This document shows, in pieces, positions 44,575 to 56,696 of a stretch of 64,000 bases of DNA. The first letter of the stretch is position 1. Every line of letters starts with the position of its first letter. The position numbers and the translations under genes are program-made. The notes under the pieces are model-generated. The model did no database searches and was not told where the DNA came from. It worked only from the letters and a program-made list of their open reading frames with translations. Source of the DNA: Siphonodentalium dalli (taxonomy: Eukaryota > Mollusca > Scaphopoda > Gadilida > Siphonodentaliidae); NCBI GenBank assembly GCA_032622095.1, contig CP136066.1:134323917-134387916 (forward strand). The letters are read 5' to 3'.

Positions 44575-45665
44575 TTTTTTATACACCCGTTTGAAAAAAC
44601 GGTCGTATTATGTAAATGGGTTGTCCGTCTGTCCGTTCGTCCGCTTTTGGTTTCCAGATGATAACTTTAGATGGAATCGAGTGAACTGAACCAAATTTGG
44701 TATGTTAGTTTACCACACCTAAATACAGATCAAGTTCGAATATGATTTTGCATATTTTGACTGAGTTATGCCCCTTTTTGTCCGCCGACCCAACGGGTTC
44801 GGAGGACTATTATAATCAGCCTGTGCGTCCGTGCGTGCGTGCATCCGAGGTTTCCAGATGATAACTTTAGTTAGAGTGAACCAAATTAAATTAAATTTGG
44901 TATGTGGGTTTACTAGAAGAAAAGACAGGTCAAGTTCGAATTCTGGTTCCGTCCGCCAATTTTCACCAGAGTTATGCCCTTTTTCGACTTAGAATTTGAC
45001 CGTCTGTTAACATTTTTGGTTTCCGACCGATAACTCCAGTTTGGATTATTTGATCTGAACCAAAGTTGGTATGTGTCTTTCTCCCAGCAAAACACAGGTC
45101 AAGTTCGAATTCGGGTTCAGCCCGCCAATTTTCACCAGAGTTATGTCCCTTTTTGACTTAGAATTTTTGCCAATTTGAGGTTTCCGGATGATAACTTTAG
45201 TAAATGTGTACTGAATGAAATTAAATTTGGTATGTAGGTTTACTAGCACTAAAGACAGGTTTTTATGCGCAAACAACGGTCGTATCAAGCCGACACTTAG
45301 AGACGGACATGATATCTACCGACCTTTTATTCGACTTAGATTTTACCTGATTTACTGTTTCGGGATGATAACTTTAGATTGAATCAAGTGAACTGAACCA
45401 AATTTGGTATGTTAGTTTACCACACCAAAATACAGATCAAGTTCGAATATGGGTTTTGTCCGCATGATTTTGACTGAGTTATGCCCCTTTTTCAACTTAG
45501 AGACGGACCTGATTTGCGGTTTCCAGATGATAACTTTAGATTGAATCGAGTGAACTGAACCAAATTTGGTATACAGATCAAGTTCAAATATGGGTTCTGT
45601 CTACATGCTCCACTCTACTCCAGAAACAGGCATATTATGCCACGCCCCGACAGCGTGCTCTTGTT
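44575..45665 (+). mobile_element. Family C and L elements, six or so monomers
   Basis: C head CCGTTTGAAAAAACGGTCGT, one monomer, then at about 44780 a different palindromic head (CCGCCGACCCAACGGGTTCGG) with GTCCGTGCGTGCGTGC and monomers of 150-160 bp, then C monomers again (about 45355, 45520) and the C end ATTATGCCACGCCCCGACAG. One family head is therefore embedded in another family's array. Confidence 0.75.
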
Positions 45666-47789
45666 AGCACATGTAATAATGAATTTTTTAGGTTACCTAG
45701 AAATCACGTAACAAGCGACGTTGGACACACACGAGATGAATATTTGATTTGACAATGCAACTGATAATTAAAATAAAATAAACTTCATTGCATTGCGAGA
45801 TAAGAATATAGCATGATGAAATGTCAGGTGGGCATGTAATAAAAAAAGGACTGCACAGCTTAAGCTCTTAAAATCTGATTATTTTTTATATGGCACAGCC
45901 TATAGGTCCTATCTTGTGTTGAATATGGCCATTCCCATAGATGATCTCTTGTGATTTTTTAGCATACATGTATTAATTGAGAATTATTACAACTAGTATA
46001 AGATATTATTTTCTAATTATTATATAATTTAATTGTTACGTTACCTAGAAATAACTTATGTGGCTCTCTGTGGAAAAAAAATGTCACCAATTAAATTTCA
46101 TTCAATTCTCAATGGGCTATTAACTAGGTAACTAAATGGAGATCAGTATTATTTTTCCATCCATCTTACATATTCTTGCTTTTCTGATTTAAAACTTATT
46201 ACTACGTCAAAAATGTATTCAGACCTATAGTCCAACATTTGTCTTGATGACCTTGGTTCACACTGGGTAGATTAAATGGCAATGAGAATTTGTTTATGCA
46301 CAATACAAAGAAATGAACATCTAATTATAATGTAAAGTGATGATACTATTTCTGTTTATTATTTGTGATATATGTTTGTGCTTATTTATTGTTTTTTATT
46401 AATTTTATGATGAATTCACAGTCCTCGATGTATAGTATACATTGTATACTGTCCACTAAAGTCATACATGTATATGTAGGGTTTCACTTCCAGTAACAAC
46501 AAATTTTTATGAAACTGCTTTTGATGAAACATTTGTATCATTACCCCCCAACACATATAAGTAACATCTGGTGTCTCATATTTTTAGCTAGAAGTTTTTA
46601 AAAGGAGAATTATTCATCAATAACCACAAATGGTGTTCTAAAAATAGTAATGTCTTCTGTTAGTCATTGTTAGTGTGTGAGAAAAAAGGACAGAAACAAA
46701 AAATGAAAGAAAAATCATCATTTCAATATTATAGCCCAGAATCTGTTTAAAAAGCTAGGAAGAGAGATAAAATCTTTAACACACTCCTTGTGATACTATG
46801 TCAACCAATAATGGTGGATTTCTTTTCACTTCAAATTGACAAATTACTTTTCTAAAATACTTGTGATATTGAATGGATAGTGAAAATTTTATTGTGTACG
46901 TATACACATTGCTATATCAAGAGTCATGTTTTCTTAGCTTTTGTCACTTCTGTGAAGTGGTATTATATTAAAGTGTAAGAGCTATGGTCAAAACCAGAGG
47001 GTGGGGTGCAGTGCCAAGACCCAGCTTCATAACTGAAAAAAAATTATACTATTAATATACCTTTACACGTATTTAAATTCGAACAGTACTATTTTTTGCT
47101 CAATTTTAAATTTGTACACTTCATATTTTATCACTTTAGTAATTGGCAGCATTCATATTAAATAGAACAATAGAGCTAATTACATCAACCATGTAATATA
47201 TGTAGGCACTGACTTCAGAAAAGTCATCAAATAGTTTATAGTTAATTAATACATTGAACTTATTACCTAAAAACTCTTATTTCCCCATGGATTCAGTGGT
47301 GGCCAGTTTGCTAATAATTTGTAATAAGTCGTAATATTTTTTGCTTAGTTATAATTCGGCACACAATGGGTGCGCAAAAATTAGTACTCCTCAAATTTAA
47401 CTACAAGTAATGTAATCTGCATGATTTAGGTGAATTTATTTCCTGAAATTGTCAACAGGATGTTGGTCATCATATGGGCTCTCTTTCATTCATCTGTATG
47501 GTTGTTCAGATGATAAGTTCAACAAACTTGTTTGTTAATCTGCAGTCGGGCAGTTAGTCAGACTTATTTTAGCAGAGTTATTGTCCTTTCTTGACATAGA
47601 GTTACTCTAATATGGCTAAACGAGATGCATTATGTAGTCCATGTATCCTCAGTCCCTTATTGACCATGACAACTCTTTGTTATTGTTATTATCTGAAGAT
47701 ACCTACAAATGAATGAAATGGGAATAAAGTTATCAGCAAGTATCCATATATCAATGAATGTAATGCGCTGCTGTAGTATTTTAACTTGA
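45666..47789. other. Unassigned intergenic DNA
   Basis: More than 2 kb of AT-rich sequence with no recognised gene or repeat. I see no splice-bounded coding stretch on either strand. Confidence 0.5.
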
Positions 47790-47973
47790 ACCCTTTCAAA
47801 ACTAAATACTTATTGATGAGTGGTTCCCTTAGGAAATGCTCAGAAAATAGGTTAAGGCCATTTGTTGAACTTATTATCTGAACATTTCACACCAATAAAT
47901 ATGAATCATTCTGCTGAATTTGAATGAAAACTTTTATAACTGAATTGGGAGAATCCATTTAGAATAGAAAGGG
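47790..47973 (+). mobile_element. Family G MITE
   Basis: CCCTTTCAAAACTAAATACT at the left and ATTTAGAATAGAAAGGG at the right; TTAA at 47974-47977, with TGAA on the left (mutated). Confidence 0.75.
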
Positions 47974-47977
47974 TTAA

Positions 47978-48714
47978 TTATCCATTTATGAGATGAGAAA
48001 ATAACTGTTAAAAGTTTGAAGTGAATAGATATTATACCAATGAATGACATATTACAGGGGCCTAACACCTATAGTATGAATTGACGACACTGCTTGAAGA
48101 CTGGAAATGTAGCTTGGGTGTTAGTTGGGGTCTGTACCAGTTCTCTTCAAATATTAAAGAGAAAGACAATGAAAGCCATCTATTATGTTAGATTTTTTTT
48201 CATATTTTCATCTCCAGATCTTAAATTCCACAATCACAGAAATGTTCATGTATTTGACTAGCATGTCTAGTGTCTTAATGGTTGTATATTTCCAGACGTT
48301 CAATTCTGCCCACACCTCCAGTCTGCTCCTGAACATCCCTGTTTATAGGTCCTTATTAATATTGAAACCAAACCTTGCTAAATCATGATTAATACATTAA
48401 AGATGTCTTCCTGACACCACTTTCTACTACAACAAAATTTATAGGAAACTCATTGGACGACACCTTATTATTGCTGTTCCAAAACAAACACTTGAGAAAA
48501 ATCTGGTGTTAAAAAAAACTGTTTAGAAAAAAAAAATCAATCAAAATATAGTAATGTTCTTAAAATAGCCTTGTAAACTGTACTGATTCAAAGAAACTAT
48601 TCATAGAAAAGCTCATTTCCGAGTGACAGAAGTTCCAGTTGACTGGTTTCCAATTATTATTTTTACCCCCCCCCCAAATCTATACAAAAAGTTCAGGGAA
48701 GAGATACACCATCT
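47978..48714. other. Unassigned intergenic DNA
   Basis: No gene or named repeat recognised; a short C run lies at about 48666-48675. Confidence 0.45.
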
Positions 48715-48718
48715 TTAA

Positions 48719-48941
48719 CCCTTCCATGACGGGATAAATTTTACGAAAACCCTGTGCCAATGAATTCTCTTATATCGGAGTCCCCCATAGGAGTATAAGA
48801 GAAGACATTGGCTAACAATATTTACCTTGATCTTGTAAACCTTGAATTCTCTTTTATATGCGGGAGAATCACATATATAAGAGAATGCAGTGACACAGGA
48901 ACTTTAATGCTGCACCAGCGCAGCTCCCATCATCAAGTGGG
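48719..48941. mobile_element. Family F MITE
   Basis: TTAA on both sides (48715-48718, 48942-48945); ends CCCTTCCATGACGGGA and CCCATCATCAAGTGGG; internal CTCTTATATCGGAGTCCCCC and TATATAAGAGAATGCAGTG palindromes. Confidence 0.8.
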
Positions 48942-48945
48942 TTAA

Positions 48946-49495
48946 CACAAATTGTAATGTCTGGTAGTCTCATTAATATTTCACCTTCATCTTTGTGCTG
49001 TTGTCAGGATGACACTATCACCTGGTGATAAACACAAAATATCACCAGGTGATGTGACCACCAGACGCTACATAACATAGATGTCTCATTGATATGTCTC
49101 ATGTATATGTCATTATACCCAGATATTAATCCAGATCAAAATACTGAGCTTCTTATTTTAACTTTTGTGTTTATTTTAACGTATTGGTGAACTGTTTTAT
49201 GTTATATTAAAATGATTTCCTAGAGCTTGGGGCGTTTATAATGCTGGATGCTATGACTGTCTTTTTATGAACAGTTTATTTTTAATGTGTCAATTTATAG
49301 AATGTGGGTTTTAATGTTGGATAAAACTAGGTGACAACTTTCCATAAATTTTCTGTGTTATAAAGTTTGCATTTAGCAAAGACACTGACTACGCATATCA
49401 CCATTTATTTAATCTATCTTAGAAAAATATGTCAAAGTTGCTGGGATGAAAACTTCAACAATCTGCATCAATACCATTTTATTATTATAGAGGTT
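48946..49495. other. Unassigned intergenic DNA with a small inverted repeat
   Basis: ATCACCTGGTGATAAACACA and ATATCACCAGGTGAT (about 49017-49045) contain mirrored TCACCTGGTGA elements. Nothing else recognised. Confidence 0.5.
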
Positions 49496-49499
49496 TAGA

Positions 49500-50222
49500 T
49501 TGATTACTTCCACTTCACACGTCAAACAGCTATTGCCAGTGGGTTGGTGTCCATCGTCCATCCATCAACAATCTCCTTTGGCACACCCTACAGGCCACAT
49601 CCCTCATCCGATCATCACCAAACTTCATATGGATTCTCAGGGTGACATCTAAATGGGAGCTTACCATTTCTTTTCAGAATTCTGTTAAAAAACATGGCCG
49701 ACAGTTTATTTCACATTTTAATCCATCAGCACACCCTGCTGCCCACAATTATTGGCGAAATGTTTGAAAATTTAGACATGTTTGGGATCATCTCTAAATG
49801 GGAGGTATCGAATTTGAATGATATCGATCAAAAACATGGCTGCCGGTAGCCATCTTGGATTTAGATACTCTTTGTATCACTAAATACTTAGGCATGCCTT
49901 TACAGCCAACATTTTTTATCCAATTGATCCAACTTCATATGGCTCTTCGGATTGACCTTTGGTATTACTTAACCCTTTCATGACTGGAGTTTCCAGAAAT
50001 GTTTCGAGAAATGTATTCTCTTGTATATGCGAGGCTCCCTATGAGGCTATGGGAGACTTGAAAATTTTATACAAGATAATACACTGGCACAGGATCTTTA
50101 AGCTCCTGTCATGGAAGGGTTGAACATTTAGACTTTCCGCATTCCTTAACGCTCCATTGACTGTAATATATGACATTATCCCCTCTCCATGTTCAGCTAC
50201 AATGTCATTGACACTTTCATTT
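49500..50222 (+). mobile_element. Family D element interrupted by an F MITE
   Basis: Head remnant CAGCTATTGCCAGTGGGTTG, CCATCGTCCATCCATC, monomers with ACATGGCTGCCGGTAGCCAT, tail GTTCAGCTAC and hairpin AATGTC-ATT-GACACT (50201-50215), ending TTTCATT. Split at 49973-50119 by a family F MITE. Confidence 0.8.
49973..50119. mobile_element. Family F MITE nested in family D
   Basis: TTAA at 49969-49972; ends CCCTTTCATGACTGGAG and CTCCTGTCATGGAAGGG; right flank TTGA, a mutated TTAA. Confidence 0.8.
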
Positions 50223-50690
50223 AGTTCTACAGAAATCACAGTGCAATATTTCGACATCATTTTCTTCCATATGCACATGTATTTCAGTAATTTACTGGCC
50301 TCTTATCAACTGTCTGGATTATACCAATTTCACTTAATTTTTCAAATATCAAATTCCGAGAATGAGATTCAAGATTGTAGCCACTTTTAGTGTTCATTTC
50401 ATTCTGACTGTCAAGTTCAGCTTTGGCCTTTTGTTGATAAAATTTCATGTCAATGGTTTACAATTTTCACTCTTTTGTGAATATTTCAAGCCTCTGAACT
50501 TCTCATAAAGTCCAATTTTTTATAACATATTGCTGCATCATCAGCAGACTATATTTGTTATTTGTGCTAACTAAAATGTCCCACAAAAAACTTATCAAAT
50601 GAAACGCAACTTGAATTAACAAGTGTGAATTTTTTGTCTGTTTTTTTGGCAAAACTGTAGTGATTATTCATAAAAGAGACAGCCATTTAA
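50223..50690. other. Unassigned intergenic DNA
   Basis: No gene or named repeat recognised. Confidence 0.45.
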
Positions 50691-50965
50691 AGGGGTACTG
50701 TACATATACTCATTTTCATTATAATTACAATGTTGTTTGCATTTTCATTTTATATATATAGGTAGTGTTTGGGGGGGGGGGGGCTAACCCCAGGGATTGT
50801 CGGAAGGACCGAATGGTCCTCCCCCTAACCCCTCTGCATTTTCATAGAGCACACAAGAGTATTTTATAGTCCATGGCCAAAATTCATTCATTTGTTGCAT
50901 ATATTCTCTTGAGTATAAAAGGAGATGATCCCATAAATGGCTGGTTTTAGTGTACAGTCCCCCCG
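50691..50965. mobile_element. TTAA MITE, AGGGGTACTGTAC type, right end decayed
   Basis: TTAA at 50687-50690 then AGGGGTACTGTACATA. The right end GTGTACAGTCCCCCC is the inverse with a mismatch and no TTAA. Contains a G run near 50769. Confidence 0.6.
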
Positions 50966-51251
50966 GTATTATTATATTTATACTCAAAACTTTTTATCAA
51001 GAGTAATAAAAGTCAAGCAGTACTGTTTGGATTTCTTTACTTAAAAAGGATTAGCTTAGGAGATGTGGCTTTTTTTCTCCCTGAAACCTCTCGCTCTGAC
51101 TGTTACTCCAATATGTTTGAGCCCAAACATGGCCAATCTCTATGTATGTGAATGATGAAGTATATTTATTTGGATACAGCTGTAGAGTGTTGAAGATAAA
51201 GTATCTCTTCCCTAAACATTCTTTACTGATCTGTATCAGTATAATATAATA

Positions 51252-51461
51252 CAGTAATTCCCTAAATAATCGACTTAACTACAGCAGAATTATGGGTAAC
51301 TTTTCAGGATTTAGTCGGAAATATGGCTTGTTGCCATTCATTGGAAAGCTCTCACTGACAGCTTTCCAATGAATGGCAACAAGCCATATTTCCGACTAAA
51401 TCCTGAAAAGTTACCCATAATTCTGCTGTTGTTAAGGAGTCGATTATTTAGGGCATTACTG
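51252..51461. mobile_element. Tc1/mariner-like foldback MITE
   Basis: TA on both sides (51250-51251, 51462-51463). The ends are CAGTAATTCCCTAAATAATC and the inverse of GATTATTTAGGGCATTACTG. The two arms are almost perfect inverted copies of about 100 bp around a loop near TCACTGACAG. Non-coding. Confidence 0.9.
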
Positions 51462-51463
51462 TA

Positions 51464-52453
51464 ATTATGGCCTCAGAGAGACCAGGGGCGTCTGTCTCTA
51501 GTAATCAGAGACCAGGGCGTCTGTCTCTAGGAAATATTTTTTCCCACGAAGCTGGAATAGGAAATGTTACCATTTTAGAAATTTTTTCCTTGAAAGTCCA
51601 TCTTTTAAGTGAATCTTGTGTAATACCAGATGTTCCTCTGTGTGCTGGGGAATATAATGGAAACAAGTTTAAAAAAAGAATTTCAAAGAAATTTTTTTTT
51701 TCTTCAAATGTTGTCAGAAAGAGAGAGCATCTTTATTTGGTATCAGTCTTTAATTCTCTTTCCCCGCACATTTTGGTAGGCGGAATTGACCTCTTAAAAA
51801 AGATATTTTCAGGGTTCCAGACCTCCAGTTACAACAACAACAACAACATAAAAATCTAATGTTGAAAGCTCTATGTGAAATATATAATTATAAACTAGAC
51901 ATATGTATTAAAATACCAAAGAATATTATAATAATATTTTTGGTGTCCCTCTAAAACTTCAAATTGATTGAAAGAAATTTATCAAAATTGATATAAAACA
52001 AAATGGCGTCTTTCATGTATCACTTTTCTTTCCAAACATGTTATTTTATTCACTGGAACCTCAGTAAAAATAAAATGTGTTTGGTAAAAAATTGCCTGGA
52101 TCCTTGAATACATCCTTAAACACCTCTCTTCGATGCTGATCTCTATGTTATAACTTATTAGTCAGTTATTTATTTATTTGAATATGTCGCCTCTTTGCCG
52201 GCTATCAAAGCTGGTTGACCCCTGCATATCTATAGCCTCCCAATAGCTCTCACTGTCTATAGCCCCCCTAGAGCTCCGATTACGAGTCTATTTTACAACA
52301 TGTTAGTCGGGTATTTATTGAATATTTATATCTCTAAATTGGTGCTGGTATGATAAATGGACTATATGCATTTATTCCAGAAATCATATTCAAGGAAGCC
52401 AGTATGCAGATGGCCATGATTTTCCTTATTTCCTGTGATTTTCATTATCACAT
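51464..52453. other. Unassigned intergenic DNA
   Basis: A short tandem (AGAGACCAGGGGCGTCTGTC, 51478 and 51507) begins it. The open frame at 51467-51859 is low-complexity and I do not call it a gene. Confidence 0.5.
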
Positions 52454-52457
52454 TTAA

Positions 52458-52712
52458 CCCTTTCATGACGGGAGCTGTGCTGGTGCAGCATTAAATATCC
52501 TGTGCCAGTGCATTCTCTTATATATGCGAGTCTCCTACAGGAGCCTTGCATAGATATCAGAATGCACTGGCATACAAGGTCAAGGTAAAGATTATTAGGC
52601 CAATTTATTCTCTTATATATGAAAGGCTCCCTGTGGGAGACTCGCATATATTAGAGCATGCATTGGCACAGGGTTTTTCGCAAAATTTCAGGATGCTCTA
52701 GTCATGGAAGGG
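52458..52712. mobile_element. Family F MITE
   Basis: TTAA at 52454-52457; ends CCCTTTCATGACGGGAGC and GTCATGGAAGGG; internal TCTTATATATGCGAGTCTCC and GGGAGACTCGCATATAT palindromes. The right TTAA is lost. Confidence 0.8.
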
Positions 52713-52962
52713 TGGATCGTTAGGCCGAAAATTTCTAACTTCACCCTTCAAGCACCAACAGGCTAAAAAAAATTGTGCACGCGGCAGGAAAATATAATCC
52801 AGTAGTAGTTGTAGCTGTGTTCTATTTCCAAACGAAATCTGTGCCACATTTAACAGGGTTTTCTTTAGTTGTCAATGAGACATGAAAAGTAACATTTATA
52901 TATATTCAGTATTTTATGAGGCTGCTACTCATTTGTAACAATGCTCATTTGGTATTGTGCAG

Positions 52963-53136
52963 AGTTTATCTACAGATTATAGTTCAACTACCATTGAAGA
53001 TGTCCCGCCACACCTTATGGAATACTCACGGTGGGGAATCACGTCGTTTCGAGTTGATGAGTATCACGCATTCAAAATGGCCAAGGCGATCGCAAACACG
53101 ACCAGAAATGAGGAAAAAGTTAATAAACTTGGATAA
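52963..53136 (+). CDS. Putative terminal coding exon of an unidentified gene
   Basis: Preceded by the acceptor-like TTGGTATTGTGCAG, an open frame of 57 codons ends at TAA (53134-53136). It lies in a different frame from the longer open frame at 52916-53365. Its composition is protein-like: IEDVPPHLMEYSRWGITSFR, then VDEYHAFKMAKAIANTTRNE and a short Lys-rich end. G and C are higher than in the flanks and third positions look unconstrained. I do not recognise the family. No membrane segment, zinc motif or signal is visible; the pattern of aromatic and charged residues suggests a helical cytoplasmic C-terminus. Earlier exons of the same gene were not found in the window, so it could be a retained exon, a retro-fragment or part of a gene spread over large introns. 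Confidence 0.5.
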   Translation, partial: SLSTDYSSTTIEDVPPHLMEYSRWGITSFRVDEYHAFKMAKAIANTTRNEEKVNKLG

Positions 53137-53700
53137 TAATATATTACGTAGTATTTTGGCAGCTTCGAGCACATGCTATACTATTTTTCAAACAAGCTGG
53201 TACCTCAATTGTGTCGAAATCAGTTGTTTGCTCAAACATTCTGACCAAAGGATTCACCTAGATGTGTGGACTTGTGTATTCCACGAACCTCTGACTGGAA
53301 ACTTTGGTCAGAAACTGAGTATTTCCAAACTTGTAAGGTATCAACTTGTTTTAAAAATAAACTAGCATGTGCTTGTAACAGTCAAAATTCTATGTTTTGT
53401 GTCATTTTCTCATATATTATGTTTTTGTGCGTTTGCAGATTTTGAATGCGTGGTACTCACCAACCTCGAAACCATGTGATTCTCCACCATGATACTATAA
53501 CCTGTTGCTGCTTGTCAGGTGAAGTTAGAAGTTTACAATCTAAACTTGTCTAATATGGAGACTTTAGATTATGTCCTTATAAATCAAAAGTAATGTGCAT
53601 CACCAAGGGTCATATCAAACTTAGTCATACAACTGTGAGAAGAGTCTTAACAGATTTTAGTGGCAGCGTGATTAAATCAATTAATTGAGACTTTCAAAGG
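53137..53700. other. Unassigned DNA, possible 3' UTR
   Basis: Follows the putative terminal exon. No clear polyadenylation signal context was identified. Confidence 0.35.
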
Positions 53701-54022
53701 AACATTGTGAACAACATGCCACTTTACTCATTGGCTAGTAATTCCCTCTGGAAATATTCCAATAATAAATATATGATCTGAACACATCCCACCAATGAAT
53801 AGAAATTTGTTATTATACGTTATCTCTTTATTTGTCTGATGTCAGGTTATATTTTCTGAAAATCCCTCCATATTTATTGCTGGGAAATGTCCAGATAATA
53901 AGTTCAATAAATGGGGTGAACTTATTATCTGTGAACAATTTGTAAGGGATATCTGATGCTTATTGACGAGTAGTTACTCATCAACCAGCATCAATGAGTA
54001 TTTAGTAAAGAAATGGTTCTAG
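53701..54022 (+). mobile_element. Family G-like repeat, degenerate
   Basis: Shares TTATTATCTG, AACACATCCCACCAATGAAT and ATGAGTATTTAGTAAAGAAA with other G copies; ends eroded. Confidence 0.5.
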
Positions 54023-54120
54023 GCACTCGTAGTACTAGTAGGTTACTATGGAAAATCAAAAGGTTTTCTAAAACCATCATCACTATGTCAGAAGAAAATG
54101 GAATTATAGATAGAGGATAT

Positions 54121-54265
54121 CTAGTGTTTTTAGTGGATACCGAAAATTATCTCATGAGTGACCGAGAAAAATGTCTATTTTTCGCGAGTGGCTTGCCATG
54201 AGCGAAATATACATTTGTCGCGGTCACAAATGAGATATTTTTTGGTATCCACTCAAGAACACTAG
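54121..54265. repeat. Imperfect palindrome (foldback)
   Basis: CTAGTGTTTTTAGTGGATAC and TCTCATGAGTGACCG pair with CGGTCACAAATGAGATA and GGTATCCACTCAAGAACAC downstream. About 70-bp arms. Confidence 0.75.
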
Positions 54266-55264
54266 ATTTTATTTTTATTTTATGCATGCTGTGCATATAC
54301 CCAGTATAACCGGGTCACATTCAAATCTAGTACTTCATAATATAATTATACTAATGCTGCTATATATGGTTAATATTTCACAACTCGATGATAGTTATTC
54401 AAGAAATCCTGTTACATCATAGACATCTGAAAAGGTCAAAGCTACAACAAAAGTGTAATTTTCTATATCTTCACTGCTAGCGGTGGATAACGATTATTAC
54501 CTATTAACGATTTCTTGTATAATCTATTGTTGAGCTTTTTAATTTTTAACATTGACTTTTTTTATTTTTATTATTGATAACTCTCCAATGACGAGATTTT
54601 TCATATTGAAAACATTGTTATGTAAACATTACTGTTACACTGTCAGTCATTTTATCAACAAACATAACCAATTGCAATTCAAATGTTTTAGTTGAAAATC
54701 TTCTTTTCTGAATATTTTTCATTACTCTAACCTTGTCCACCATCATCATTTGATTAGAATTTGCTTAACTGTTTCCTTTCTCAAGAGTTATCAATAATAA
54801 CTATAAGAACAAAGTATATGTATTTTTCCATGTTCTTCTTTATAGTGATGATGATTTTACAAAGTTTTATCACAGTGTATCACACAAATCTGGGCTGTCT
54901 AAAACCTGGGTTCAGATTTGGAAATTGTTGTGACATATTTCAATTTCAATCCACATGGGATCCATTGAAAAGATTTATATTTCTAGACTAACAGTTGTCT
55001 ATCAAACGACGATGGGCAAATTGTTGAGTCCAGATTCAATTAAGTTCTGGGCATTAAATGAGTTTTAAAACAGATAATTGAATCATGTATTTCAGTAAGC
55101 TTGTCGATCAAACTTGCTGAGTTTTTGGTTAGAAGACTGTTGAGCGTTAGCCATATATGTGATAATAATGTGTGTATATTATGTTTGTTGGTTATGTCAA
55201 ATGAATTAAAGTATAACACCAATAATTATATTAGTCCATGTTTCATAAATGAATGTGTCTCCCT
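54266..55264. other. Unassigned intergenic DNA
   Basis: AT-rich, no gene or named repeat recognised. Confidence 0.45.
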
Positions 55265-55372
55265 GCAGGATTCAGGTGATTTTCAAATGGTATGCATGAT
55301 TCATATCCTCCTGTTAACTGGGATTCAGGGGATAGAGGGGGTGACACTCTCATAAATCCCTGGTAAACAGAT
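55265..55372 (+). repeat. Repeat M copy
   Basis: ATGCATGATTCATATCCTCC and TGTTAACTGGGATTCAGG match the 26.8-27.2 kb repeat. Confidence 0.5.
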
Positions 55373-56095
55373 GGTCTATTACCCTGTGTTCGCAGCCTGG
55401 ACCAGGTTTTAAATTAATTATAAAATTTTAAGTATGGCTCCACAACACTTGTCTCCAGTGGGATAAAATGGAGAGTATCAATGATAGTTTTGGTTAATAG
55501 CTCAATGAAATGGATAGCAACATTCAAAATCCAAGTTCTTTACCAACCAACCCATTTGAACAAATCTAAATCACTATTGTGATATTGTCCCAATGTCCCA
55601 ACTCTTGCCAGGACTGGCACTGTATTGCGATGAAGATATAGTTCAATTAGACTGGTGGTATCAGAGATGTTTTAAGGGGTTTTCACGCCTGAGCTATGTC
55701 AGGACTCAGGAGGTGGAAAGTTTAGATGGACCTACACAGAAAACAACTTAATTGTTAAGCTAGTACACCACATGAAGGAATCTGTACTATCTGAAGACTG
55801 CATCAAGCATATTGTATAACAATAGAAATGTTTTTTAAAAAAGATGACTTTAATCATAGTTTTTGAAGGGAAATTTTGGTAACAGCGTTCTCAGCAAATA
55901 TACTGCATCCATCAGCAGTCTCCGAATATATGCATACTCCTTGGACTCTGCACCCCATGCACTTCCACAAAAAAATCAACAACAATCACTTATATATTCA
56001 CACTTAACCTGAACTTAGTGTCCATCTGGTTGAGAGCATGCATGGAAGTTTCGTCATGAGGATTGCCCATCAAAAATGACGGTATATAAATGCTT
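55373..56095. other. Unassigned intergenic DNA
   Basis: No gene or named repeat recognised. Confidence 0.45.
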
Positions 56096-56097
56096 TT

Positions 56098-56550
56098 TAG
56101 CTCACCTGAGACAAAGTCTCTGGTGGAGCATTATAAGTCATCACTCCATCCGTCCATCAACAATTCTTTAAACATCTTCTTCTTCGGGAAACCATAAGAC
56201 CAAATGGGTTCATATTTGGTGTGGATGTTCCCTAGGTGACTCACATTCAGATTTGTTCAAATGAGGTCACTAGGTCAAATAGTTGCAAAAGCAGGGCCAT
56301 AACTCTTTTCCTCCATAGTAATTCTTAAAACGACTTCTTCTCAAGTAGCATCGGGCCGAATGGGTTCATATTTGGTATGAAGGGTCCTTGTGTGACTGGA
56401 GTTCAGATTTGTTCAAACGAGGTCACTGGGTCAAATGTGGGTGGAGCCAGGGACATAACTAAAAAAAATAAAAAAAATTTATAGATTGATCTCCTTGCTC
56501 AATTAAAAACAAATTTAGTTATTAAAGACACAAATATTGAAGAAGCCCAT
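56098..56550 (+). mobile_element. Family A element, plus orientation
   Basis: Head TAGCTCACCTGAGACAAAGT with internal stem GAGAC/GTCTC and GGTGGAGC, CCGTCCATCAACAATTC, two monomers (TTCATATTTGGTGTGGATGT, TTCATATTTGGTATGAAGGG), then the CTTGCTCAATT linker. Confidence 0.85.
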
Positions 56551-56696
56551 CACCCTTGCCCATTCATAGGTGTTTCTACCATCCATGTTATCAAACTTTA
56601 ATATCCCTGTTCTTATTTAAGGTACATCTGTTTAGCCTCTTCCATCGCCCAGCAAGTGGTTTTGTTTCATAGATTTTTTTTCTTGAGGAATATGGC

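Noticed and set aside
51467-51859. 130-codon plus-strand frame
   Set aside because: Begins in a short tandem duplication and ends in an Asn repeat; no conserved features or splice signals.
52916-53365. 149-codon frame over the putative terminal exon
   Set aside because: Another frame within the same stretch has a better acceptor, more protein-like composition and a clean stop at 53134-53136.
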